Source: an uncultured Thermoleophilia bacterium (lineage in GTDB: Bacteria; Actinomycetota; Thermoleophilia; UBA2241). Taken from it: DNA of 40,947 bases. Where the stretch lies: positions 1 through 40,947 of the forward strand of contig CAIYOD010000062.1 of assembly GCA_903927755.1 (NCBI GenBank), in the 5' to 3' direction. Each line of letters opens with the position of its first letter. Within the stretch, counting starts at the first letter, position 1. This document shows positions 16,022-24,003 of this stretch, piece by piece. A program made the translations under genes and the position numbers. The notes under the pieces are model-generated. The model did no database searches and was not told the DNA's origin. It was given only the letters and a program-made list of their open reading frames with translations.

Positions 16022-16203
16022 AGCACGACGAAACAGCTCCCCTGCTCCCGCTCATCTGCGTCGCCGACGTGGACACCCGCCTGAGCTGCAGTTGCTATTG
16101 CGCCGTCTGCCCGTACTACACGCGCGACCGGCGCATCGGCGAGCGGCGCGGGCTCTATCGCCCCACCAGGGATCGGCGCATCCTCAACCGCTTCAACGGC
16201 TGA
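16018..16203 (+). CDS. Small Cys-rich protein (hypothetical)
   Basis: A 61-residue ORF with a compact cysteine cluster, C24-x-C-x-C-x2-C31-P, plus C14, followed by a strongly basic C-terminal half with a repeated RDRRI element (TRDRRIGERR, TRDRRILNRF). I do not recognise a family. The cluster could bind zinc, iron-sulfur or copper. The GTG at 16018 is the only usual start after an in-frame TAG at 15997, and no ribosome binding site is visible, which lowers confidence. It sits between the receiver gene and the diguanylate cyclase, all on the same strand. The 201 bases that follow (16204-16404) contain no other gene I can defend; TATCAT at 16271-16276 could be a -10 for the cyclase gene. Confidence 0.4.
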   Translation: MKHDETAPLLPLICVADVDTRLSCSCYCAVCPYYTRDRRIGERRGLYRPTRDRRILNRFNG

Positions 16204-16404
16204 CCTTCCCCTGCGGGCCCCGTCCGGGCGCCCCCGTGCACGAACGCTCGGAGGCTGCACGCGGGGCGTCTATCATGGTCTCCACGCATCTGCCGATACC
16301 GTGTGTAGGCACGAGAAGCCCCCGAATCGAGGCCAGCCACGGCCCAGTCACCCGAGCAGAAGCGAGGCGGGAGCCTCGGAATCAAGCGAGGCATCAGCCT
16401 TGAG

Positions 16405-17760
16405 TTGAAGACGACCGCCGTCGTAGCCGTCGGCCTCGCCGCGGCATTCCTCCTCCTGGTGTACGTCATCGACCGCGAATCGCTCTGGCAGATCGCCGCC
16501 GTGCTTCTGGCGCTCTTCGCGGTCATCGCCGTCATCTTCGACCTGTGGGTGTACCGGCCGGTGAACGGCCTCATCCGCCGCTCGCGCACGCGGCTCGGCG
16601 GCAACTACGAGCGCAACGACCCCTTCTACCGCGACGAGGTGCGCGAGCTCGGCTACCTCGTCGGCACGCTGATCGCCGTGTTCACGGCTTCGGAGGACAA
16701 GGAGTGGGTCTCGCAGAGCATCAAGGACGACCTCATCCGCGTCCAGTCGCTCAACCGCCAGCTGATGGACGTCGGCGTGCTGGGGCGCGAGATGAACGCG
16801 GCCCTGCCGTACCGCGAGACCGTGGAGCGCGTGCTCTCGCGCAGCCGGGCGTTCCTGCACGCGGACTTCGGCGCGCTGCTGCTCCTCGATGCCGAGGCGC
16901 GCGCCTTCTCGCTCGAAGGCGCGCAGGGCGTCCTCACGCCAACGCTCTCCGCCGAGTGCTGCGCCTACACGCCCGACTGCCCCGTGCGCCAGGCGATCGC
17001 GTCCGGCGAGCTCACGCGCACGCAGGGCCACACCTGCACGCTGTTCCCGCACACCATGACCCACCAGCTGGTCATCCCTGTCAAGGTGGAGAACGTGGGC
17101 GACATGGCTCTGCTCGCCACCTCCACGAGCGGCGAGTACGCCGAACTGCTCACCGACGACATCCTGGGCGCTCTCCAGAACCACATCCAGAGCGCCCTCA
17201 CCAACGCCCACAAGTACGACGCCATCCGCCGTCAGGTGGTCACCGACCACCTCACGGGGCTCTACAACCGGCGCTACTTCATGAACCGCGCCGGCGAGGA
17301 GATCGAGCGCAGCCTGCGGCACCAGGCGCCGCTCAGCGTGCTGATGATCGACATCGACCACTTCAAGGACTTCAACGACACGTACGGACACGCGACCGGC
17401 GACCGCGTGCTGCAGACGGTCGCGCGGGCCATGAAGGACGCCCTGCGCAAGCCCGACATCTGCTCACGCCACGGCGGCGAGGAGTTCGCCGTGCTGCTGC
17501 CCAACACCCCGGGCGACAACGCCTACTTCGTGGCCGAGCGCGTGCGCCGCACGCTCAGCGGCACGCGCTACACGGGTCTCGGGCTCCCGCCGGAGGTCAA
17601 CATCACGATCAGCGTCGGCGTGGCCACCTGCCCACGCGACGCCACCGTGCTCGACGAGCTCATGGAGCTCTCCGACAAGGCGCTCTACCGGGCCAAAGCT
17701 GAGGGCCGCGACATGGTCGTCCTGTGGGGCGCCGAGGAGCGCCAGCGGGTCAGGAGCTGA
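16405..17760 (+). CDS. Membrane diguanylate cyclase with Cys-containing GAF-like domain
   Basis: Makes cyclic di-GMP from two GTP. The 451 residues contain two membrane helices (about 4-24 and 29-50), a charged linker, a GAF-like sensory domain (about 125-275) with a cysteine cluster (ECCAYTPDCPV and GHTCTLFPHT), and a GGDEF domain (about 285-445). The catalytic loop is GGEEF at 357-361. An inhibitory I-site RxxD (RKPD) lies five residues before it, so product feedback is expected. The four cysteines could bind a metal or Fe-S cluster or sense redox. The only usual start is TTG at 16405; the frame is open upstream to a stop but lacks ATG, GTG or TTG. The gene tail overlaps the convergent DUF885 gene by 11 bases. 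Confidence 0.92.
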   Translation: MKTTAVVAVGLAAAFLLLVYVIDRESLWQIAAVLLALFAVIAVIFDLWVYRPVNGLIRRSRTRLGGNYERNDPFYRDEVRELGYLVGTLIAVFTASEDKEWVSQSIKDDLIRVQSLNRQLMDVGVLGREMNAALPYRETVERVLSRSRAFLHADFGALLLLDAEARAFSLEGAQGVLTPTLSAECCAYTPDCPVRQAIASGELTRTQGHTCTLFPHTMTHQLVIPVKVENVGDMALLATSTSGEYAELLTDDILGALQNHIQSALTNAHKYDAIRRQVVTDHLTGLYNRRYFMNRAGEEIERSLRHQAPLSVLMIDIDHFKDFNDTYGHATGDRVLQTVARAMKDALRKPDICSRHGGEEFAVLLPNTPGDNAYFVAERVRRTLSGTRYTGLGLPPEVNITISVGVATCPRDATVLDELMELSDKALYRAKAEGRDMVVLWGAEERQRVRS

Positions 17761-19414
17761 CCCGCGCCGCCGCAGGGCGGGAGCCGAGCCCCATGCCCCA
17801 GGCGATCACCGCCGGCGGCAGCGATCCCCAGGAGAGCAGCTCGTCGTGGAAGGCGCGCAGCGTACCGCCGCGCGCCGCCCCCCACTGCTCCGCCAGGCGC
17901 ATCACCTCACGCTTGCCCAGGAGGTAGCTCATCGCCTGGCCGGGCTCCTCCGCGTAGCGGCGGCACTCCAACTCCGCCTCGCGGCGGTTCATGGCCGCCT
18001 CGCTCACGAGGAAGCCGACCGCCTCGTCCAGCCCCATCCGGCCGCAGTGCAGTTCCACGTCGATCACCACCCGGCAGGCCCGCCACCTCTGGTCGCTCAG
18101 TCGCATGAGCCGGACCACCGGGTCGTCGAGGAACCCCTCCCGGTCCATGAGCTCCTCGCAGTAGAAGGCCCAGCCCTCGACCAGCAGATTGCCGCCGTCG
18201 GGCAGGCCGGCGATCCGGCGCGCCAGCGTCGGCGCGAAGTTCGCGCTCACGAGCTGCAGGTGGTGGCCGGGATACGCCTCGTGGACCCCGGTCGTGCGCA
18301 GCGACGCGACGGAGTGGCCGCGCAGGATGTCGCGGACCTCATCCTCGGTCAGACCCTCCGGCGGCGGCGTCACGTAGTAGAAGCCCAGCTGGCGCTCGGA
18401 GAAGGGGCCCGGTGCATCGTAGGCCGCGAAGGGCAGCAGGCTGCGCAGGAAGGCGGGCGTGGCGACGACCTCCAGCTCCTCGCCCGCAGGCAGGCCGGCG
18501 ATGTCGTGCTCCACGACGTAGGCGCGCGCCTCCTCGACGGCGCGCCGATAGTCGTCTACCAGCCCGGCCGCCGTCGGCGTGACCGCCTGGGCGGCGGCGA
18601 CGGCCTCGGCGGCGCCGGCGTAGCCTGCCGCCGCGGCGATAGCCTCCATCGCCGCGTTCGTCTCGTCGAGGACCTCGCGGCCGTAGGCGGCAAGAACCTC
18701 CGGAGGGTCATCCAAGACGTGCTCCCAGCGCAGGATGTCCGCCAGCACGGCCTCGCCCGCGCCGCAGTCGTCGCTCGCGGTCGGTGCGAGCTCGTCGCGC
18801 AAGTGGTCGCGGAAGGCGGTGAGCGCGGCCCTCGCCGCCGCGGAGGCCTTGTCGACCGCTCCGGCGCGACCGACGGAGGCGGCGAAGCCTCGCGCCGTCG
18901 GTCCGACGAGGTCGAGGAGTCCCTCGGCGTAGTCGATGCCGCTCTCCACGGACGCGGCGGACAGCCCGGGCTCGAGCGCGTCGCGCGCGTCCGCAAGGAG
19001 CTGCGGCACGCCGGCGAGGCGGCTCGCCAGCGCCTCGACGCGCTCGGCGGGCGTGCCGAGCTCGCGCACGAGCAGCGGGAACACGCCGGCCACGACCTCA
19101 AGGACGGCGCCGGGATGGCGCTCCGGCACCCGGCGCAACTCGAGCGCGCGCAGACGGCGGTGGATCACCTGGAGGGCGGCGAACGCGTCGACGGCGGCGC
19201 CGGCGTCTTCCGCCGCCACCAGCGGCGCGAGGCGCCGCTCGTGCTCGTGCAGCAGCTCGCGGCGCCGCTCGAGCGCCGCGGCCGACCACGACGGCAGGCG
19301 GCCGGCCCCCTCGGTCATGCCGAGCGCCGTGCCGAGCACGGGGTCGTCGGCGACCAGGTCGTCCAGCAGCGCCCGGACGGCCGCCTCCACCTCGCCACGC
19401 TCCTGCACGGACAT
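17750..19414 (-). CDS. DUF885-family protein, putative metallopeptidase
   Basis: A 554-residue protein of the DUF885 family, which is distantly like M32/thimet-type zinc peptidases and includes a few characterised peptide hydrolases. The signature HEAYPGHHLQ lies near residue 377, and a later EGWAFYCEELM supplies a further acidic residue, a layout consistent with a zinc site. The mostly helical sequence with no signal peptide or membrane segment suggests a cytoplasmic protein. The ATG at 19414 has a GGAGGT site 5 bases upstream. It diverges from the ABC substrate-binding protein gene and converges with the cyclase gene. If the neighbour imports peptides, this could be the peptidase acting on them, but only proximity supports that. 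Confidence 0.85.
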   Translation of the reverse strand: MSVQERGEVEAAVRALLDDLVADDPVLGTALGMTEGAGRLPSWSAAALERRRELLHEHERRLAPLVAAEDAGAAVDAFAALQVIHRRLRALELRRVPERHPGAVLEVVAGVFPLLVRELGTPAERVEALASRLAGVPQLLADARDALEPGLSAASVESGIDYAEGLLDLVGPTARGFAASVGRAGAVDKASAAARAALTAFRDHLRDELAPTASDDCGAGEAVLADILRWEHVLDDPPEVLAAYGREVLDETNAAMEAIAAAAGYAGAAEAVAAAQAVTPTAAGLVDDYRRAVEEARAYVVEHDIAGLPAGEELEVVATPAFLRSLLPFAAYDAPGPFSERQLGFYYVTPPPEGLTEDEVRDILRGHSVASLRTTGVHEAYPGHHLQLVSANFAPTLARRIAGLPDGGNLLVEGWAFYCEELMDREGFLDDPVVRLMRLSDQRWRACRVVIDVELHCGRMGLDEAVGFLVSEAAMNRREAELECRRYAEEPGQAMSYLLGKREVMRLAEQWGAARGGTLRAFHDELLSWGSLPPAVIAWGMGLGSRPAAARVSS

Positions 19415-19580
19415 GCCGACCTCCGTTGTCGCCGTTCTTCGTCTCGCGCCGGGCGTCGCCCGGCGCGCCGTTTGACTCTACCCACGCTCCCGGCGGTGCA
19501 GCAAACGGCGCCTCCCGGGCGTATGCTAAGCGGGTCGCCGGCGCCGAGGGGGGGCCGGCCAGCGATGAGAGGGGTTCACC

Positions 19581-21410
19581 ATGCGTGACCACACCGCACG
19601 CCGCGGCCGCGGCAGACTCTGGCTGCTCGCGCTCGCCGCGATCCTGTCCTGCGGGCCGATCTGGGGGATCACGACCGCCGCAGGCGCGGACTCTTCGCCC
19701 TCTCCCGGCGCCGAGAAGGTCATCCTGCGCGTCGGCAACACCCAGGACGTCGACAGCCTCAACCCGTTCATCGGCTACTCGGTGCCGGCCTATGAGGTCT
19801 ACCACCTCAACTACGACATGCTCACCGGCTACAAGCCCAACGGCGATGTCGCGCCCGAGATCGCCGACAGCTGGAGCAGCACGCCCGACTACCTGGAGTG
19901 GACGTTCAAGATCCACCCCGGCATCGAGTGGCAGGACGGCGAGGCGCTCACCGCCAAGGACGTCGCCTTCACCTACAACTACATCATCGAGAACGAGCTC
20001 TCGGCCTTCTCGACCTACACGGTCAACATGAAGGAGGCCGTGGCCGTCGACGACACGACCGTCAAGTTCATCCTGACCAAGCCCAAGGCCAACATCCTGC
20101 GCATGTGGATCCCGATCGTGCCCGAGCACATCTGGAGCAAGGTCTCGGGCAAGGACGCCACCAACAAGTTCCAGAACAACCCGCCGGTCATCGGCTCCGG
20201 GCCGTTCCAGACCGTCGAGTACAAGAAATCCGGCTACACGCGCATGGTCGCCAACAAGGACTACTGGAAGGGCGCACCCAGGATCGACGAGGTCGTCTTC
20301 GAGAACTACACCAACCAGGACACCATGACGATGGACCTCAAGGCGGGGAACCTCGACGTGGCGTTCGGCGTGCCGGTCGCGCAGTTCAACGCGCTCAAGA
20401 ACGAGCCCGGCATCACGGCCAAGGCGGCCGACCAGAAGTACCTGGTCGAGCTCGCGTTCAACGCCTACGCGAGCCCGGACTCCCAGGCCAACCCCGTCCT
20501 CCAGGACATCGCCTTCCGCCAGGCCGTCAGCTGGGCGGTCGACAAGGAGAAGATCGTCGCCACCTGCATGGGCGGCTACGCCGACGTCGGCCAGTCAGTC
20601 CTGGTGCCCAGCACCGATGACGCCTGGACCCCCACCGCCGAGGAGACCTTCGGCTACGACCCCGAGAAGGCCAAGCAGCTGCTCGACGCCGCCGGCTACA
20701 AGGACGGCGACGGTGACGGTGTCCGCGAGGACAAGCAGGGCCAGCCGATCAAGCTGCGCCTCTGGACACGGAGTGAGTCGCCCGAGCAGCAGCGCGCCGG
20801 CAAGCTCATCGCCGGGTCGTTCGAGTCCATCGGCGTCGGGATCGAGCTCGCGGTGATGAACGACGGCTCCATCAGCGACGGCATCTGGACCTACAAGGGC
20901 AGCACCTACGCCCCGGACTTCGACATGTTCATCTGGGGCTGGAGCGGCAACATCGACCCCGACTACATGCTCGCCGACTTCATCACCAGCCAGATCGAGA
21001 TGTGGAACGACTGCTGCTGGTCCAACGAGGAGTACGACAGCCTCTACCAGCAGCAGGCGGGAGAGATGGACGCCGCCGCGCGCGCCGACCAGGTCAAGCG
21101 CATGCAGCAGCTCTTCTACGAGCAGGCGCCGTACGCCGTGCTCTACTACCCCAAGGCCCTCATCGCCTACAACACCGACAAGTGGGAAGGCTGGGTGCCC
21201 TACCCGAACGAGAACGGCCTGGTCGTGCTGGCGGGGGACAACATCGACAGCTACGTGCAGGTGCACCCCAAGGCCGCCACGACCTCCGAGGCCACCAGCG
21301 GCTCCTCGAGCACGACGTGGATCATCGTCGCCGTCGTGGTCGCGATCGTAGTGATCCTCATCGTGGTGCTCCTCCTGCGGCGCGGCCGCGGGCGCGAGAT
21401 CACGGAGTAG
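19581..21410 (+). CDS. ABC transporter substrate-binding protein, family 5, with C-terminal membrane anchor
   Basis: Extracytoplasmic solute receptor of the peptide/nickel (SBP_bac_5) family, 609 residues. The N-terminal hydrophobic segment (about 12-36) is a signal sequence with a borderline lipobox (ILSC). Family signatures follow: DSLNPFIGYS near 57, GIEWQDGEALTAKDVAFTYN, and FRQAVSWAVDKEKIV. Unusually, the C terminus has a Ser/Thr-rich linker, a 22-residue hydrophobic helix (about 575-599) and a basic tail (LRRGRGREITE), so the protein is anchored at its C terminus. No permease or ATPase genes are in the window. The OCD and MttB genes follow closely, suggesting that the ligand may be an amino-acid derivative or betaine. 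TATGCT at 19522-19527 may be the -10; AGAGGGG precedes the ATG. Confidence 0.9.
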   Translation: MRDHTARRGRGRLWLLALAAILSCGPIWGITTAAGADSSPSPGAEKVILRVGNTQDVDSLNPFIGYSVPAYEVYHLNYDMLTGYKPNGDVAPEIADSWSSTPDYLEWTFKIHPGIEWQDGEALTAKDVAFTYNYIIENELSAFSTYTVNMKEAVAVDDTTVKFILTKPKANILRMWIPIVPEHIWSKVSGKDATNKFQNNPPVIGSGPFQTVEYKKSGYTRMVANKDYWKGAPRIDEVVFENYTNQDTMTMDLKAGNLDVAFGVPVAQFNALKNEPGITAKAADQKYLVELAFNAYASPDSQANPVLQDIAFRQAVSWAVDKEKIVATCMGGYADVGQSVLVPSTDDAWTPTAEETFGYDPEKAKQLLDAAGYKDGDGDGVREDKQGQPIKLRLWTRSESPEQQRAGKLIAGSFESIGVGIELAVMNDGSISDGIWTYKGSTYAPDFDMFIWGWSGNIDPDYMLADFITSQIEMWNDCCWSNEEYDSLYQQQAGEMDAAARADQVKRMQQLFYEQAPYAVLYYPKALIAYNTDKWEGWVPYPNENGLVVLAGDNIDSYVQVHPKAATTSEATSGSSSTTWIIVAVVVAIVVILIVVLLLRRGRGREITE

Positions 21411-21424
21411 ACGTCCGGAAGTCC

Positions 21425-22402
21425 GTGGAACTGCTGTACCTCAGCCGAGCCGATGTCGAGGGCCTCGGCCTGTCGATGTGCGAGGTCCTCCGCGCCGTCG
21501 ACGGCGGCTTCGCCGCCAAGGGCCGCGGCCTGACCGAGATGCCGCCCAAGCCGGGGATCCACACGCGGCCCGACTGCTTCATCCACGCCATGCCCGCGTA
21601 CGTCCGGGAGCCGGAGGTGGCGGGCCTCAAGTGGGTCAGCGGCTACCCGCCGAACCCGGCGAAGGGCCTGCCGTACATCACCGGCCTGCTCGTGCTGAAC
21701 GACCCGGAGACGGGCGTGCCGCTGGCGGTGATGGACTGCGCCTGGATCACCGCCATGCGCACCGGAGCCAGCGCCGGCATCTCGGCGAAGTACCTCGCAC
21801 GGGCGGACAGCGAGGTGGCGGCCATCGTCGGTTGCGGCGTGCAGGCGCGGCCATCGCTGGCCGCGCTGGTCGAGACGCTGCCGGCCCTGGCCGCCGTGCG
21901 CTGCTACGACGTCCTGCCGGAGGCCACCGCCGCGTTCATCGCCGAGATGGGCGCCGCCTTCCCGGCGCTGCGCTTCGAGGCGTGCGCCGGAGCGGCGGCG
22001 GCCGTCCGCGAGGCCGACGTGGCCGTCACGGCGATCCCCATCGTGACCGAGCCGGCGCCCGAGCTGGACGCAGGGGATCTCAGGGAGGGCGCGCTGGCGG
22101 TGTCGCTCGACTACGACTCCGCCTGGACGAGCGCCGCGATGCGCGGCTGCGACAAGTTCTGCGCCGACGACGTGCCGCAGCTGCTGACGACGCGCGAGCA
22201 CGGCGTGTACTTCGGCGGCATCCCAGAGGCGATCCACGCCGACCTCGGCGAGCTCGCGGCCAGGCTCAAACCGGGCCGCGAGAGCGCCGGCGAGCGCATC
22301 TTCTCGATGAACATGGGCATCGCCGTGGACGACATGGTCACAGCGAAGGCGTTGTACGAGCTCGCGAAGCAGCGCGGCGCGGGGACCCGGCTGCCACTGT
22401 GA
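21425..22402 (+). CDS. Ornithine cyclodeaminase / mu-crystallin family protein
   Basis: NAD(P)-dependent enzyme of 325 residues; relatives include ornithine cyclodeaminase, alanine dehydrogenase of the archaeal type, and cyclic-imine reductases. The substrate lobe has MPPKPGIH and the lysine-containing GLKWVSGYP. The Rossmann part shows VAAIVGCGVQARPSLAAL (the GxGxQA signature) and ADVAVTAIPIV. The GTG at 21425, giving VELLYLSRADV, is the first usual start after the SBP stop 14 bases earlier; its ribosome binding site is poor, consistent with coupling. The stop overlaps the MttB gene start (GTGA). The exact substrate is unknown; ornithine-to-proline chemistry or reduction of a proline-like imine would suit the betaine theme. 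Confidence 0.88.
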   Translation: MELLYLSRADVEGLGLSMCEVLRAVDGGFAAKGRGLTEMPPKPGIHTRPDCFIHAMPAYVREPEVAGLKWVSGYPPNPAKGLPYITGLLVLNDPETGVPLAVMDCAWITAMRTGASAGISAKYLARADSEVAAIVGCGVQARPSLAALVETLPALAAVRCYDVLPEATAAFIAEMGAAFPALRFEACAGAAAAVREADVAVTAIPIVTEPAPELDAGDLREGALAVSLDYDSAWTSAAMRGCDKFCADDVPQLLTTREHGVYFGGIPEAIHADLGELAARLKPGRESAGERIFSMNMGIAVDDMVTAKALYELAKQRGAGTRLPL

Positions 22403-23976
22403 GCGGGCGCGTGCCCGGCAATCCGCACGTCGACGCCGCCGCGCATGGGCCGGCGACGTCCGGCGGCGACGGCGGCGCGCCGACGGCGCACGACGCGCTC
22501 ACCGCCGCACACGGGCTCTGGTCCGAAGAAGCGCTTGTGGCGATCGACACCGCGGCGCGCGACCTGCTGGCGACCGCCGGCGTCAAGGTGCCCTCACCGG
22601 CGCTCCGGGAGTTCCTCCTCGGCGCCGGCTGCACCGATGGCGACGGCGACCGGATCAGGATGCCTTCCGCGGCCGTCGCCGAGGCGCTCGCCGCCTGTCC
22701 GCGCTCCTTCTCGGAGGCGGCGCGCGACCCGAGCAGGGACCTCCGCTTCGACCCCGACCCCGGGCCTGTCTACGTGCACAATACCGGCGGGGCAGCCGTC
22801 GTCGCCGACCCGCGCAGCGGTGAGGTGCGTCCCTCGACCTTCACCGATCAGGTCGCCGCCGCCCGGCTCATGCATCACCTGCGTCACCAGCACTCGGTCA
22901 ACCCCCTGGTGTCCCCACAGGATGTGCCCGGACCACTGGAACCGCTCTACTCGTACCTGGCGCTCGCAGGCGAGACGGACAAGGTCCTGGGAGGTCCCGG
23001 CATCTCCTTGCCGGGACAGGTCGAGTACCTGCTCGAGATGGCTGCGGCGCTGCTGCCCGACGCGCCCGCACGCGGCGCGCGTCCGCTCAGCCTGTACTTC
23101 TCACCCGTCTCCCCGCTGCAGCTCGGCGGCGAGGTGAGCGGCGCGCTGCTGGTCGCCGCCCGGGCGGGCGCGATCTGCGAGATCCTGCCGGCGCCGACGG
23201 CCGGGACCACGGCCCCGGCGGCGCTCACAGCCGCTCTGGCCCAGCAGCACGCGGAGGTCCTCGCCGGCGTCGTCGCCGTCCAGGCCGCCAGCCCGGCAAC
23301 GCCGTGCACCTACGGCGCCCGCCTCCACACCGGAGACCCGCGCACCGGCGCTGCGGTCTGGGGCACCCCGGTCCTCGGGCTCTGCGCCTCCGGCGCCACG
23401 TTGCTGGCCCGGCGCTGCGGACTCGCCTGCGACTGTTACGGGCTGGGGACCGACGCCGCCGCCGTCGACGCCCAGAACGGCTACGAGCGCGCTCTCAACG
23501 GCCTGCTGGGCGCGCTCGCCCGCCCTCGCTATCTCTCCGGCGTCGGCGGCCTCTCTTCGGTGGTGGCCGCCGCGCTCGAACAGATCGAGATCGACGACGA
23601 GATCCTCGGCTACATCCTCTTCGCCCTCGAGGAGCGCCCCTGGGACGCCGAGGCGCTCGACGCCGGCGCACTGGCCGAAGGCGTGCGCGCCGGCACCTTC
23701 CTCGGCGTGCGCCAGACGCGCGCCTACGTGCGCCGCGAGGCATGTCCCTCGGCGATCTCGCTCCGCGGGGCCACCGGAGCGTGCGATGTCTTGGAGGCGG
23801 CCGAAGCACGCATGCGCGCCCACCTCGCCACGGAGCCCGCCGGGCTGCCGGACGACGTCGAGGAGCGCCTGTGCCGGCTCATCGACGAGGCCGCCGGCGC
23901 TCTGGGCGTGGACCGGTGGCCAGACCCCCGCCGCCTGCTCGAGGCGGCGCGCGCCCAGATAGCCGCGTCGCTCTGA
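22399..23976 (+). CDS. MttB-family (non-pyrrolysine) corrinoid methyltransferase
   Basis: Member of the trimethylamine methyltransferase family, 525 residues. These enzymes transfer a methyl group from quaternary or tertiary amines to a corrinoid protein. The family core is clear: APTAGTTAPAALTAALAQQH, AEVLAGVVAVQ, and later YGLGTDAAAVDAQNGYERAL. There is no in-frame amber codon, so it is of the non-pyrrolysine type, in which glycine betaine, proline betaine, carnitine and others are known substrates. The GTG at 22399 overlaps the OCD stop by four bases. No MttC-like corrinoid protein and no reactivase gene are nearby, so the partner would be encoded elsewhere. The first 45 residues are a low-complexity extension (Gly/Ala/His rich); a later start is possible. 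Confidence 0.87.
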   Translation: MSGRVPGNPHVDAAAHGPATSGGDGGAPTAHDALTAAHGLWSEEALVAIDTAARDLLATAGVKVPSPALREFLLGAGCTDGDGDRIRMPSAAVAEALAACPRSFSEAARDPSRDLRFDPDPGPVYVHNTGGAAVVADPRSGEVRPSTFTDQVAAARLMHHLRHQHSVNPLVSPQDVPGPLEPLYSYLALAGETDKVLGGPGISLPGQVEYLLEMAAALLPDAPARGARPLSLYFSPVSPLQLGGEVSGALLVAARAGAICEILPAPTAGTTAPAALTAALAQQHAEVLAGVVAVQAASPATPCTYGARLHTGDPRTGAAVWGTPVLGLCASGATLLARRCGLACDCYGLGTDAAAVDAQNGYERALNGLLGALARPRYLSGVGGLSSVVAAALEQIEIDDEILGYILFALEERPWDAEALDAGALAEGVRAGTFLGVRQTRAYVRREACPSAISLRGATGACDVLEAAEARMRAHLATEPAGLPDDVEERLCRLIDEAAGALGVDRWPDPRRLLEAARAQIAASL

Positions 23977-24003
23977 CGACCCGGCTCGACGGCCGCGCCA
24001 GAC

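Noticed and set aside
16275..16403. 42-codon ORF before the diguanylate cyclase gene
   Set aside because: No ribosome binding site, no recognisable sequence, and composition like other shadow frames; kept only as a possible leader peptide in the cyclase note.
22399..23976. Pyrrolysine-containing MttB
   Set aside because: The frame runs from GTG to its stop with no in-frame TAG, and no pyl genes are in the window.
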